Positions 21,071-30,373 of a stretch of 64,000 bases of DNA are shown piece after piece. The notes beneath the pieces were generated by a model. The model did no database searches. It was not told where the DNA came from and saw nothing but the letters and a program-made list of their open reading frames with translations. The stretch comes from Candidatus Phyllobacterium onerii. GTDB taxonomy: Bacteria; Pseudomonadota; Alphaproteobacteria; Rhizobiales; Rhizobiaceae. How positions within the stretch are numbered: the first letter of the stretch is position 1; every line of letters begins with the position of its first letter. Position numbers and translations under genes: made by a program. Location of the stretch: the NCBI RefSeq assembly GCF_028331445.1, contig NZ_JAQMHX010000007.1, positions 285,807 to 349,806 of the forward strand. The letters are read 5' to 3'.

Positions 21071-22552
21071 ATGACTGAAAAGTTCCGCCTCTCCGACTCG
21101 ACGCTGCATCGTCTGGCGTCGAATGTGAAGCAACCCGGCTATGATAGAAACCAGGTTCGGATTGGTATCGTGCATCTCGGCATTGGTGCATTCCACAGGG
21201 CACATCAGGCCGTCTATACGGACAGCGTACTCGCCAGTGGCGACAATCGCTGGGGCATACTGGGTGTTTCGTTACGCAGTGGCGATACGAAAGAGGCAAT
21301 CGAACCGCAGGACGGACTTTACACTGTTGCATCCCGCGATGGCGGCGGTGATAGCTTTCGTGTGATTGGCAGTGTCGCAAAAGTTCTGGTTGCACCCGAA
21401 AATCCGGAGTCGGTACTCGCTGCAATGACAGATCCCGACGTCAGGATCGTTTCCTTGACCGTGACGGAAAAAGGATATTGCTATTCGCCCGCCACCGCCT
21501 CGCTCGACGAATCTCACGCCGACATCGTCCACGACCTTGCTGATCCTGGTGCCCCGCGCTCGGCTATTGGTTTTATCGTAGAAGCGTTAGCCCGGCGCCG
21601 CGCCAATGGTACCGCGGCTTTCACGCTGTTGTCCTGCGATAACCTCCCGTCCAATGGCGAAACGCTGAAGCGGGTGGTCACACGTTTTGCCGAACTACGC
21701 GACGCTGGGCTTGGGCGGTATATTGGCGAAAACATTGCCTTTCCCTCGACCATGGTTGACCGGATTGTCCCGGCTACGACCGATGCTGATCGTGCCACGA
21801 CGGCCCGGGCTACGGAACTATTCGATGCATGGCCAATCATGACAGAGCCTTTCACACAGTGGGTGGTGGAGGATCATTTTCCTTCCGGCCGTCCGGCATG
21901 GGAGGACTTCGGCGCAACATTCGTCGACAACGTCGATGCGTTTGAACTGATGAAACTCCGGCTCTTGAATGGCAGCCACTCGACCCTGGCTTATCTCGGT
22001 TATCTCGCCGGTCACGAGACAGTTGCCGATGTGATGAAGGCCGAAGGCTTCAGCGCATTCATTGAAACCATGATGGACGATGAGATCACGTCGACACTTC
22101 CACCGCTTCCAGGATTTGATCTGGACGCCTACAAGGCTCAGCTACGCGAACGCTTTCGCAACCCGGCGCTGCGCCATCGCACGTGGCAGATCGCCATGGA
22201 CGGCTCGCAGAAATTGCCGCAACGCCTGCTGCACACGATCCGGCAGCGTTTGGACCAGAAGAAACCTTTCGACCGTCTCGCTCTCGGCGTCGCCGGCTGG
22301 ATGCGCTACGCTACGGGGGTGGACGAAAACGGCAAGCCAATAGATGTGCGCGATCCGCTTGCCGATCAATTCAAGCAGCGCACTACCGGGAAAACATCCT
22401 CTGACGACCTTATGAATGCCTATCTCGGTCTTGACCAGATCTTCGGTAAAGACCTTCCCGGAAATCTGGAATTTCGCCAAACCGTCGGCCGCGCCTTGGG
22501 AAAGCTTCTAAAGGATGGCGCAGCACGAACCGTTGCCGGCATGACGTCGTAA
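21071..22552 (+). CDS. uxuB: Fructuronate reductase (mannitol dehydrogenase family)
   Basis: NAD-dependent polyol/uronate dehydrogenase of the long-chain mannitol dehydrogenase family, 493 residues. The N-terminal Rossmann half begins RIGIVHLGIGAFHRAHQAVY, and the catalytic region KLRLLNGSHS (about 297-306) is intact. Context (isomerase upstream, mannonate dehydratase divergent) argues for reduction of fructuronate to mannonate. It could also serve tagaturonate, since no separate uxaB is present although uxaA is. Mannitol 2-dehydrogenase is the alternative reading from sequence alone. Confidence 0.88.
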   Translation: MTEKFRLSDSTLHRLASNVKQPGYDRNQVRIGIVHLGIGAFHRAHQAVYTDSVLASGDNRWGILGVSLRSGDTKEAIEPQDGLYTVASRDGGGDSFRVIGSVAKVLVAPENPESVLAAMTDPDVRIVSLTVTEKGYCYSPATASLDESHADIVHDLADPGAPRSAIGFIVEALARRRANGTAAFTLLSCDNLPSNGETLKRVVTRFAELRDAGLGRYIGENIAFPSTMVDRIVPATTDADRATTARATELFDAWPIMTEPFTQWVVEDHFPSGRPAWEDFGATFVDNVDAFELMKLRLLNGSHSTLAYLGYLAGHETVADVMKAEGFSAFIETMMDDEITSTLPPLPGFDLDAYKAQLRERFRNPALRHRTWQIAMDGSQKLPQRLLHTIRQRLDQKKPFDRLALGVAGWMRYATGVDENGKPIDVRDPLADQFKQRTTGKTSSDDLMNAYLGLDQIFGKDLPGNLEFRQTVGRALGKLLKDGAARTVAGMTS

Positions 22553-22586
22553 GGCGCGAAAGCCCTTGCTATCTCGATCTGATAGA

Positions 22587-22598
22587 TTAATATATCAA
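22587..22598 (+). promoter_or_regulatory. Candidate GntR operator upstream of the ABC operon
   Basis: TTAATATATCAA, a palindrome with one mismatched pair, lies 76 bp before the binding-protein start. It shares the TTAATATAT core with the sites before uxaC and uxaA. Confidence 0.45.
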
Positions 22599-22673
22599 AT
22601 CTCGACTGCGGCCGGATACTGGGAACCCCGGCCATGCCTGAAAACGGGGCGTTGAGCCAACAGGGAGGAAACC

Positions 22674-23855
22674 ATGATCCGCATAACACGCAGACAAGCC
22701 ATTGGCGGTCTGGCAGCAGTCGCCACGCTGCCGGCAACGCGACTATTTGCTCAGTCCAAACTTGCGCTGCCAACCTCACCCGTAACACTGAATATCGCCG
22801 ACGTAGCGGGCAATCTAGCGTTGACGCAGACAGCCATCGAGAATTATGCCAAGGCCAAACCGGAACTTGTATCGAAGATCACCTTCACCAAGGCGCCAGC
22901 TCCGGAGCTTCCGGGCAAGATCAAGGCTCAGCAGGCGGCAAACAGGCTGGATATCGATCTCGTTCTGACAGGTACCGATGCCCTCTCTGCAGGTATCGCT
23001 CAGGACCTGTGGGTCAAGCTTTTGCCGGATCACTCCGCCTCTCTGCCCGATCTGGCGGCAATCTATCTTGAACCTGCCTATCGCATGCTGGCGCTCGGCA
23101 AGGACGTCGGTGTGGTGGTAACCTATTACCCATCCGGCCCGCTGCTCGAATATATGCCCGACCGCGTCAAAAAGGTACCAACCACGGCGGAAGAGCTTCT
23201 GGCCTGGGCCAAGGAAAACCCCAACAAGTTCCTTTACGCGCGTCCGGCAAATTCCGGCCCCGGCCGCACTTTCCTGATGGGCCTGCCTTACCTCCTCGGC
23301 GACACTGATCCGCGTGATCCGGTAAAAGGCTGGGACAAGACCTGGGCCTATCTCAAGGAACTGCATAAATACATCGAATACTACCCGACCGGCACTGCTG
23401 CTTTGATGAAGGAACTCGGTGAAGGCACGCGCGACATGACTGTCTCCACGACCGGCTGGGATATCAATCCGCGTGTGCTTGGGGTCGTTCCGAAGGAAGC
23501 GGCAGTCGCGACTCTCAAAGGTTTCCACTGGGTCGCCGACGCCCACTACATGTGCGTTCCGAAAGGCATTGCAGACGACAAGCTTGCGGTACTTCTCGAT
23601 ATGATGAGCTTCCTGCTGACACCTGAACAACAAGCCTTCACCTATGATCAGGGTTATTTCTATCCGGGTCCGGCTGTGAAGGATGTGCCGATCAGCATGG
23701 CTCCGCAAGAAAGCCAGGATGCGATCGCCGAATTTGGCCGCAAGGAATACGCGGATTGGTTTTCCAACAATCCCGTCGAAATTCCGCTGGAGCCATCTTC
23801 GATGGTCGTTGCATTCCGTCGTTGGGATGAAGAAGTCGCGGGCAAGAAGTCCTGA
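22674..23855 (+). CDS. ABC transporter substrate-binding protein, Tat-type signal
   Basis: Periplasmic binding protein of 393 residues, similar in build to the PotD/iron type (SBP_bac_8). The N-terminus has a twin-arginine signal ([23 protein letters not shown]), suggesting export of the folded protein. AGGGAGGAAACC gives a strong ribosome-binding site. It heads an operon with one ATPase and two permeases inside the hexuronate cluster, so uptake of a hexuronate or short oligouronide is inferred. Sequence type alone would suggest polyamine or small-acid uptake. Confidence 0.88.
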   Translation: MIRITRRQAIGGLAAVATLPATRLFAQSKLALPTSPVTLNIADVAGNLALTQTAIENYAKAKPELVSKITFTKAPAPELPGKIKAQQAANRLDIDLVLTGTDALSAGIAQDLWVKLLPDHSASLPDLAAIYLEPAYRMLALGKDVGVVVTYYPSGPLLEYMPDRVKKVPTTAEELLAWAKENPNKFLYARPANSGPGRTFLMGLPYLLGDTDPRDPVKGWDKTWAYLKELHKYIEYYPTGTAALMKELGEGTRDMTVSTTGWDINPRVLGVVPKEAAVATLKGFHWVADAHYMCVPKGIADDKLAVLLDMMSFLLTPEQQAFTYDQGYFYPGPAVKDVPISMAPQESQDAIAEFGRKEYADWFSNNPVEIPLEPSSMVVAFRRWDEEVAGKKS

Positions 23856-23869
23856 AATTACCGATCATC

Positions 23870-23898
23870 ACATCATCCGGAGGCCATCCGGATGATGT
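23870..23898 (+). other. Intercistronic hairpin between binding protein and ATPase
   Basis: A perfect 12-bp stem ACATCATCCGGA (23870-23881) with TCCGGATGATGT (23887-23898) and a 5-base loop. No T run follows. Such hairpins after the binding-protein gene commonly protect the upstream mRNA and lower expression of the downstream components. Confidence 0.75.
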
Positions 23899-23917
23899 CT
23901 GCTTATAAGGGTACCCG

Positions 23918-24985
23918 ATGCTGCTTGCGTCATCGCCATTCAGTGAGATCCGCCTTGACCGGATGAGCCGCGCTTTTGGTTCGCACAATGCGTTGAAAGA
24001 TGTATCGCTATCAATCCGCAAGGGCGAATTTATCGCACTGCTCGGGCCGTCGGGTTGTGGCAAATCGACGGCGCTCAACTGCATTGCCGGACTATTATCG
24101 ACGACGGGTGGGGGCATTTTCATCGACGACAAGCGCATCGATACACTAAAGCCGGAGGATCGCGGCTTCGGCATGGTCTTCCAGAATTATGCGCTGTTTC
24201 CCCACATGACGGTTCGCCAAAATATCGGATTCGGCCTCAAGATGCGCAAGGTTGCCAAGGGGGAGATGGAAAAGCGCGTCGAAGAGGCGCTGAATCTCGT
24301 CCGTCTGCAAGGGCAGGGCCATAAATTGCCGGGGCAATTGTCGGGCGGCCAGCAACAGCGCGTTGCAATTGCACGGGCGATTGTCATTGAGCCGCCGCTG
24401 GTATTGATGGATGAGCCCCTATCCAACCTCGATGCGAAGTTGCGCCTTGAGATGCGTGCGGAAATTCGCCGCATTCACAACCAGCTCGGCGCCACCACTG
24501 TGTACGTTACCCATGATCAGGACGAGGCCTTGTCGTTGGCGGATCGTGTCGTCGTACTGCGTGATGGTGAAATTCGTCAGGTGGGCGCGCCAAGCGATCT
24601 TTACGAACGACCCGATCATTTGGACGTCGCCGAATTCATGGGCTACCGCAACCGCCTGACCGGCAAGGTCATTGGCACGGATGGCGATCGTACCAGCGTT
24701 GCCGTTGGCAAAGCCGTGTTGGCGGGGACCGCACGGGACAATTTGAAAGTCGGCGATAGCGCCGTTATCGCGGCCCGGGCCGACGACGTCGTTGCCGGCG
24801 AAAAGTCCGATAAAACCGTCGAGGGTGTTGTCGAGACCATCGAATATCGCGGGCGTGAATTCGTTGGAACAGCGCGCACGGCGGAAGGTCTGGAGCTCGT
24901 CTTTCATGCGCCGCAAACGGCTGAGCTTGGCAGTTCGATCTGGCTCTCCATAGATCCGGCGCGTGCGCTGGCTTTTGCGGCGTAA
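23918..24985 (+). CDS. ABC transporter ATP-binding protein
   Basis: ATPase of 355 residues, PotA/FbpC-like. Walker A GPSGCGKS at 43-50, signature LSGGQ at 141-145, Walker B LVLMDEP at 161-167, H-loop YVTHDQ, then a C-terminal TOBE regulatory domain (about 280-355). It energises the permeases encoded immediately downstream. AAGGG precedes the ATG. It lies 62 bp after the binding-protein gene across the hairpin. Confidence 0.95.
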   Translation: MLLASSPFSEIRLDRMSRAFGSHNALKDVSLSIRKGEFIALLGPSGCGKSTALNCIAGLLSTTGGGIFIDDKRIDTLKPEDRGFGMVFQNYALFPHMTVRQNIGFGLKMRKVAKGEMEKRVEEALNLVRLQGQGHKLPGQLSGGQQQRVAIARAIVIEPPLVLMDEPLSNLDAKLRLEMRAEIRRIHNQLGATTVYVTHDQDEALSLADRVVVLRDGEIRQVGAPSDLYERPDHLDVAEFMGYRNRLTGKVIGTDGDRTSVAVGKAVLAGTARDNLKVGDSAVIAARADDVVAGEKSDKTVEGVVETIEYRGREFVGTARTAEGLELVFHAPQTAELGSSIWLSIDPARALAFAA

Positions 24986-24991
24986 CGGCAA

Positions 24992-25897
24992 ATGGCGAGC
25001 GTTACCTCAACCCCCTTCGACAATCGCATGTCGCTGCGGCAGCGACTGGCGCTACGGGGCATCGATGGTGTCACCCTTCTTGTCCTGCCAGCGGTATTCT
25101 TTCTTCTGGCCGTGTTCATCTATCCCTTCATATACGGGTTGATTTTGTCATTCACACCGGCAGAGGGGGGCGCCTTTGCCAACTATAGCAAATTCTTCTC
25201 CGATCCGTTTCTGTATGACACCATCCTGACCACGCTGTGGCTGGCAGTGCCGGTGACGATCATCAGCATAGCCATCGCGCTACCGGTGGCTTTCCGCGTG
25301 CGGCTGATGACGCATCAGAGGCTTCTCACGACTATTCTGGTCTTGCCAGTGACGCTTGGCACAGTGCTCGTTGCTGAAGGCCTGTTGAACTATCTCGGCC
25401 CACAAGGATGGTTCAGCCGGACGTTGATGCTTCTTGGCGCAATCGACCGGCCACTTAAATTGACCAACAATTATTGGGGCGTTTTCGCGTCCCTGATCAT
25501 CACCGGCTTTCCGTTCACGTTTCTGCTTACCCTCTCCTATGTCTCGGGCATCGATCCGGCACTGGAGCAGGCGGCAGCCACGCACGGCGCCAGGAGCTGG
25601 CAGCGCTTCCGTTATGTCATGCTGCCCTTGCTGATTCCCGGTCTTGCCATCGCCTTCTGTCTGTCGTTCGTGCAGGCCTTCGCCGTGTTCCCCTCGGCCA
25701 TCCTGCTTGGTGCGCCAGCGGGACCGACGCGCGTCATCTCAATTGCCGCCTATCAGGCAGCCTTCGAGCAGTATGACTATTCCATGGCTTCAGCCGTCGC
25801 GATGATCATGGCAGTGGTGCAATTACTCATCGTCGTGGCGATCCTTGGTATCCGCAATATGTTCTATCGCGGCTCGACCGCGGGCGGAAAGGGCTGA
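24992..25897 (+). CDS. ABC transporter permease 1
   Basis: Inner-membrane permease of 301 residues with about six hydrophobic segments. The cytoplasmic EAA loop is seen as EQAAATHGARSWQRFRYVML (about 190-209), which docks onto the ATPase. It starts 6 bp after the ATPase stop and ends 2 bp before permease 2, so translation is probably coupled. It belongs to the PotB-like family. Confidence 0.93.
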   Translation: MASVTSTPFDNRMSLRQRLALRGIDGVTLLVLPAVFFLLAVFIYPFIYGLILSFTPAEGGAFANYSKFFSDPFLYDTILTTLWLAVPVTIISIAIALPVAFRVRLMTHQRLLTTILVLPVTLGTVLVAEGLLNYLGPQGWFSRTLMLLGAIDRPLKLTNNYWGVFASLIITGFPFTFLLTLSYVSGIDPALEQAAATHGARSWQRFRYVMLPLLIPGLAIAFCLSFVQAFAVFPSAILLGAPAGPTRVISIAAYQAAFEQYDYSMASAVAMIMAVVQLLIVVAILGIRNMFYRGSTAGGKG

Positions 25898-25899
25898 CA

Positions 25900-26745
25900 A
25901 TGATCCGTGACACAACCATCGGTGCCAAAATCTGGATCACTGCTGTCTGGGCAGTCGTCGTCTTTTTTATCATCAATCTGTTGGCGATGATCGCCACCGT
26001 TATTATTTCTTCGTTCGGCACACGTTGGCTTGGCACATGGCTACCCGCTGGCTGGACAACGAAGTGGTACTTCACTGCGTGGTCGGAATTCCAGCTGAGT
26101 GACGTGCTTATTGTCACCTTCCAGATTGTTTTTACCGTTGTCGCTTTGTCTGGCCTCCTCGGCGTAACTGCCGCCTATGCGCTGGCACGGCGCGATTTTC
26201 CGGGCAAGAAGCTGGTCATGCTTCTGTTCCTGCTGCCGCTGCTGGTACCGCCAATCACCTTCGGCATCCCGCTCGCCACGGTGCTGTATCAGGCTGGCGT
26301 CGGCGGCACTTTTTGGGGCGTTGTTCTTGCCAATCTGGTACCGACAGTTCCCTTCGTGATCCTCGTCATGATCCCGTTCATCGAACAGATCGATCCAAAG
26401 ATTGAGGCGGCGGCTCGTGTGTTCGGCGCCGGAACATTCCAGCTGTTCAGACATGTGCTATTGCCTATGCTGCTGCCGGGTATTCTGGCGGCCCTGCTGC
26501 TGGTTCTGGTGCGTACTGTAGCGATGTTCGAGCTGACATTCCTTACGGCGGGTCCGACCAGTCAAACGCTTGTCGTCGCGCTTTACTATTCGGTCTTTGC
26601 TTCAGGTGTCCGCGCTGTGCAATCGATCGATGCGATGGCTGTCGTCTATATGGTCACGACGCTCGTCTGGTTGCTGGTCGCGTTGCGGTTTGTAAATCCG
26701 ACGCAGATCGTAGCCCGCGCCAAACAGCAGCAGACCACCGCATAG
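25900..26745 (+). CDS. ABC transporter permease 2
   Basis: Second inner-membrane permease, 281 residues, PotC-like. About six membrane segments and an EAA loop (EAAARVFGAGTFQLFRHVLL, about 168-187). AAGGG overlaps the end of permease 1. Its stop codon is 4 bp from the stop of the convergent uxaA gene, leaving no room for a separate terminator. Confidence 0.93.
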   Translation: MIRDTTIGAKIWITAVWAVVVFFIINLLAMIATVIISSFGTRWLGTWLPAGWTTKWYFTAWSEFQLSDVLIVTFQIVFTVVALSGLLGVTAAYALARRDFPGKKLVMLLFLLPLLVPPITFGIPLATVLYQAGVGGTFWGVVLANLVPTVPFVILVMIPFIEQIDPKIEAAARVFGAGTFQLFRHVLLPMLLPGILAALLLVLVRTVAMFELTFLTAGPTSQTLVVALYYSVFASGVRAVQSIDAMAVVYMVTTLVWLLVALRFVNPTQIVARAKQQQTTA

Positions 26746-26749
26746 GGTA

Positions 26750-28276
26750 TTACATCGTGGCGCCGATCTGCCATGGCACGAATTCTGCATCGCCATAGCC
26801 GAGTTCTTCGGATTTGCTGCGCTGGCCCGAGGCGATCTTGAGAATATGCTCGAAAATCTCTTTGCCCTTGTCCTCGATCGACACGCCGTCGAGCACATCG
26901 CCGCAATTGATGTCCATGTCCTCGATCATCTGGGTGTACATCGGCGTATTGGTGGCAAGCTTGATCGACGGCGTCGGCTTGCAGCCATAGGCCGAGCCGC
27001 GCCCTGTGGTGAAGGCGAGGATGTTGGCACCGCCCGCGACCTGTCCCGTTGCTGAAACCGGATCATAGCCGGGCGTGTCCATGAAAACGAGACCATGCGC
27101 GGTGACGGGCTCGGCATAACCATAAACCGCTTCAAGCGGTGTCGTGCCGGATTTGGCCACGGCCCCGAGGGACTTTTCCAGAATTGTGGTCAAGCCGCCA
27201 GCCTTGTTTCCGGGCGAGGGATTATTGTTCATTTCCATCTTGTTGCGGGCCGTATAATCCTCCCACCAGGCGATGATCGATTGCAGGCGATCGACAGCTT
27301 CGGGGTTCGAAGCGCGCTCGATGAGCAGATGCTCGGCTCCGTAAATCTCCGGTGTTTCCGAAAGGATCGCAGTGCCGCCCTGCTGTACCAGAAGGTCGAC
27401 GGCAGCGCCGAGCGCCGGATTGGCGGTGATGCCGGAATAGCCGTCGGAACCGCCACACTGCAAAGCGAGCATGAGTTCTGATGCCGGAATGGTCTCCCGC
27501 TTCACATTCGCGGCGGTCGGCAGCATGTCGCGCACGGCAGCAATGCCTGCCTCCATAGTTTTGCGCGTACCACCGACTTCCTGGATCGTCAGGCTGCGGA
27601 ACGTGTCACTTTCGACGATATTATAGGCTTCTTTCCAGCGGCCGATCTGGAAACCTTCGCAACCCAGACCAACCATCAGCACGGCGGCGATGTTCGGATT
27701 GGACGCATAGCCCCACTGGGTGCGCTTGAGGACTTCGTAGCCTTCGCCTTTGACGTCGAGTGCACAGCCGCCGCCATGCACCAGCGGAATGATGCCGTCG
27801 ATCATCGGATATTCGTCGAGCAGACCGGATTTCTGCACCGCCTCTGCGATAAAGCGCGCGACGGAAGCAGAACAGTTCACAGAGGTCAGAACGCCGATAT
27901 AGTTGCGTGTCCCGGCGCGGCCATTGGCCCGGCGGAAACCTTCGAACGTTGCGCGCTGCTCCATCGGCAAAATGCCGCTTGAGTGGGCCGCGTGCGTTGC
28001 ATCCGGTTCGCGAACAAAATTGCTGTAGTCGAGATTGTGTTCATGCACCCATTCGCCGGCCTCGATCCGCTTGGAAGCGGAGCCGATGATCTGGCCGAAC
28101 TTGCGCACAGGTTCACCCGCTGCAATCAAGCGGGAAGCGAGCTTGTGCCCGCGTGGAACGCGGCTTGCCACGGTCACCGCTTCGATTTTTTGGCCCACCT
28201 GAAACGTATCGACAGCAACAATCACATTGTCGCTGGCGTGAAGGCGCAAGTGCCGGGGAGCGGTAAGCGTGTCCAT
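26750..28276 (-). CDS. uxaA: Altronate dehydratase (UxaA family)
   Basis: Dehydrates D-altronate to 2-keto-3-deoxygluconate, the last step of the galacturonate branch. It has 508 residues. An N-terminal SAF domain (about 1-90) is fused to the large UxaA/GarD catalytic part, with conserved GRAGTRNYIGVLTSVNCSAS, HGGGCALD, GGSDGYSGITANPALG and NPSPGNKAGGLTTILEKSLG. The start MDTLTAPRHLRL at 28276 has TTGGAG upstream; an open extension to 28330 runs through the candidate operator and is rejected. It is expressed opposite to the rest of the cluster from its own promoter. Confidence 0.93.
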   Translation of the reverse strand: MDTLTAPRHLRLHASDNVIVAVDTFQVGQKIEAVTVASRVPRGHKLASRLIAAGEPVRKFGQIIGSASKRIEAGEWVHEHNLDYSNFVREPDATHAAHSSGILPMEQRATFEGFRRANGRAGTRNYIGVLTSVNCSASVARFIAEAVQKSGLLDEYPMIDGIIPLVHGGGCALDVKGEGYEVLKRTQWGYASNPNIAAVLMVGLGCEGFQIGRWKEAYNIVESDTFRSLTIQEVGGTRKTMEAGIAAVRDMLPTAANVKRETIPASELMLALQCGGSDGYSGITANPALGAAVDLLVQQGGTAILSETPEIYGAEHLLIERASNPEAVDRLQSIIAWWEDYTARNKMEMNNNPSPGNKAGGLTTILEKSLGAVAKSGTTPLEAVYGYAEPVTAHGLVFMDTPGYDPVSATGQVAGGANILAFTTGRGSAYGCKPTPSIKLATNTPMYTQMIEDMDINCGDVLDGVSIEDKGKEIFEHILKIASGQRSKSEELGYGDAEFVPWQIGATM

Positions 28277-28294
28277 CGAATTCTCCAACTGGTC

Positions 28295-28310
28295 AATTAA
28301 TATATTAATT
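28295..28310 (-). promoter_or_regulatory. Candidate GntR operator upstream of uxaA
   Basis: AATTAATATATTAATT is a perfect 16-bp palindrome 19 bp upstream of the uxaA ATG. It contains the TAATATATTA core found before uxaC. Its location would block transcription start or early elongation of uxaA. Confidence 0.55.
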
Positions 28311-28472
28311 AGATCCGACGTCAGTTGCAATGTGGCAAGATGAACCTATTGCAGCGTGTTGCAAGGCTGGTGGGTCGGAATCTTTCGATCTCAGGTGTTC
28401 CTCAACGCGATCGGACGATTCCAGCGGACGAAAGATCAACCGCTTGCAACCAAATTACACGCGCCGGCTGAA

Positions 28473-28556
28473 ATTCTTGCGCCAGTTTCGCACATTCTTG
28501 CATGAGAATCGCCAAGTCTTGTCCCACTTTCGGACTTTCTTGCGCAAAACATGGAT
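28473..28556. repeat. Four-copy degenerate 21-bp tandem array
   Basis: The motif NNTCTTG recurs at 28473, 28494, 28515 and 28536, exactly 21 bp apart, two helical turns. Copies 1 and 3 also share TTTCGNAC at the same offset. It could be a phased protein-binding array or an eroded coding repeat (21 bp is seven codons). Confidence 0.6.
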
Positions 28557-28876
28557 ACTATTCGAGAACTTGCGCTCGAAAAAATTTCCATCGGGAATCT
28601 GTAGTCCGCAATCATCGGTGTTGCGTGGAATTTTTGCCAGTGCGAACCGCAACGCCCGGTACGGCACCTCTTCCGATATCGTTTTTTCCAGTCCCTTCAG
28701 CGAGGGATCGTACATCCAGAACACCAATAACCAGAAGCATAATTTAATTCGAATTTTGAAGTATATTCCCATTATATTCTGCGATACTTCGTTATGAAAA
28801 ATTCATTTGCATGAAATACCAAATTTAGTTCTATATCCAAATATAGCTCAATAAATACGTTTCCAACTGTCTCAAA

Positions 28877-30373
28877 ATGGGGGCCATGATGGCGCTGAAC
28901 AATTCCTTGCTCGACCTCCTCAATATCCATCCGGAAAACGGCCTGGACCAGATACTCACCGGTGGCGACGGACCCGACATTTTGTTCGGGGGCAGCGGCA
29001 ACGACTTTATCCAGGGCAAGGCCGGCAGCGATCTGCTCTTCGGTTATGAAGGCATCGATACGCTGGCCTATGTCGGTTCGTCCGAAGGTGTGATGGTGCA
29101 CCTTGGCGGCCTCGATGGATCCGGTGCGCTCGGCACGTGGGGCGGTGACGCCGAGGGCGACCGACTTGCCGTCGGTTTCGAGAATCTCGTGGGTTCGGCC
29201 TTTGACGACAAGCTCTCCGGCGATGCCGGTGACAATGTGCTCGTCGGCCTGGATGGCAATGACGGTCTCTCCGGCGGTGCAGGCAATGACACGCTGGTTG
29301 GCGGCGCAGGCACCGACTGGCTCGATGGTGGAACCGGCGATGACACGCTCCTCGGCGGTGACGGCGAGGACTATCTGTATGGTCGGGACGGCGACGATAC
29401 GCTCAATGGCGGTGCGGGCGAGGATCGCCTTGATGGCGGCAATGGCGATGATCACCTTCTTGGCGGTGCCGGCACAGATTGGCTCGATGGCGGCAACGGT
29501 GCCGATTATCTCGATGGCGGCGAAGGCAACGATTTGCTCGATGGCGGCCGCGGCAATGATACGCTTATTGGCGGCGCCGGCGACGACGCGCTGAACGGCG
29601 GCTCCGGTGATGACCGCCTGAACGGCGGTACGGGTACCGACTACGTCGCTGGCGGCCAAGGCAGCGACTGGATGGATGGCGGAGCCGGCGACGACCGGCT
29701 GGAAGGCGGGTCGGGACAGGACTGGCTCTATGGCGGCGATGGCAATGACACGCTCGATGGTGGCATGGGCGAGGATCGGCTGAACGGCGGGGCTGGCGAC
29801 GACACGCTTGTCGGCGGTTCAGGCAGGGACTGGCTGGACGGTGGCACGGGCGCCGACCATCTCCTTGGTGGTTCCGGCGATGATTTCCTGCGCGGCGGCG
29901 ACAACAACGATACGCTCGATGGCGGCGCCGGCAACGACACGCTGAACGGTGGCGCCGGTGATGATCAGCTCATAGGTGGCCCGGGATCCGATATCCTTGC
30001 GGGTGGGACCGGTGCCGACACGTTCATCTTCGGTCAGATCGAAACCGGTTTCCAAACCCAGGGCGGACACAGCGCCGTGACCTTGATCGCCGATTTCAAC
30101 GCCAGCGAAGGCGACAGGATCGATCTCAGCCGGGTCGATGCCGACACGAGCACGTCGGGCGATCAGGATTTCCATTTCATCGGCGAAAGCGACTTCTCCG
30201 GCGTTGCTGGCGAATTGCGGGTTTTCCATGCCCCGCAGGGCGATTCAGGTGGCACGGCCATCGACCATTGGCTGGTCGAGGGCGACATGAATGGCGATGG
30301 TATCGCCGACCTGATCGCCGAGGTCTCAGGTCATGTCGAGGACGGACTGTCGGTTCATGACTTCGTGATGTGA
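28877..30373 (+). CDS. RTX calcium-binding repeat protein 1
   Basis: Acidic 498-residue protein made mostly of glycine/aspartate nonapeptide repeats (GGxGxDxLx), which fold into a calcium-binding parallel beta-roll outside the cell. An N-terminal module with [19 protein letters not shown] and [15 protein letters not shown] precedes the long repeat block (about 115-385). The C-terminal part resembles the M10_C/serralysin secretion domain and ends DFVM, in line with a C-terminal type I secretion signal. No catalytic domain is seen. No signal peptide and no HlyB/HlyD genes nearby. Start uncertain: ATGs at 28877, 28886 and 28889 are in frame and none has a strong ribosome-binding site. Confidence 0.9.
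   Translation: MGAMMALNNSLLDLLNIHPENGLDQILTGGDGPDILFGGSGNDFIQGKAGSDLLFGYEGIDTLAYVGSSEGVMVHLGGLDGSGALGTWGGDAEGDRLAVGFENLVGSAFDDKLSGDAGDNVLVGLDGNDGLSGGAGNDTLVGGAGTDWLDGGTGDDTLLGGDGEDYLYGRDGDDTLNGGAGEDRLDGGNGDDHLLGGAGTDWLDGGNGADYLDGGEGNDLLDGGRGNDTLIGGAGDDALNGGSGDDRLNGGTGTDYVAGGQGSDWMDGGAGDDRLEGGSGQDWLYGGDGNDTLDGGMGEDRLNGGAGDDTLVGGSGRDWLDGGTGADHLLGGSGDDFLRGGDNNDTLDGGAGNDTLNGGAGDDQLIGGPGSDILAGGTGADTFIFGQIETGFQTQGGHSAVTLIADFNASEGDRIDLSRVDADTSTSGDQDFHFIGESDFSGVAGELRVFHAPQGDSGGTAIDHWLVEGDMNGDGIADLIAEVSGHVEDGLSVHDFVM

Larger units (their letters stand above)
28277..28876. other. 600-bp intergenic region between uxaA and the RTX genes
   Basis: No gene is supported. It contains the 16-bp palindrome at 28295-28310 near uxaA, a four-copy 21-bp periodic sequence at 28473-28556, and an AT-rich stretch (about 28740-28870) that probably carries the RTX promoter. 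A 155-codon open frame on the plus strand spans it but has no ribosome-binding site and low-complexity content. Confidence 0.55.

Noticed and set aside
28330..28797. 155-codon plus-strand frame between uxaA and the RTX genes
   Set aside because: No ribosome-binding site, odd composition, and the periodic part is better described as a DNA repeat; a coding origin cannot be excluded.
28772..29659. 295-codon frame on the minus strand across the first RTX gene
   Set aside because: It mirrors the repeated GGxGxDxLx codons on the opposite strand and has low-complexity Ala/Ile/Val composition with no ribosome-binding site.
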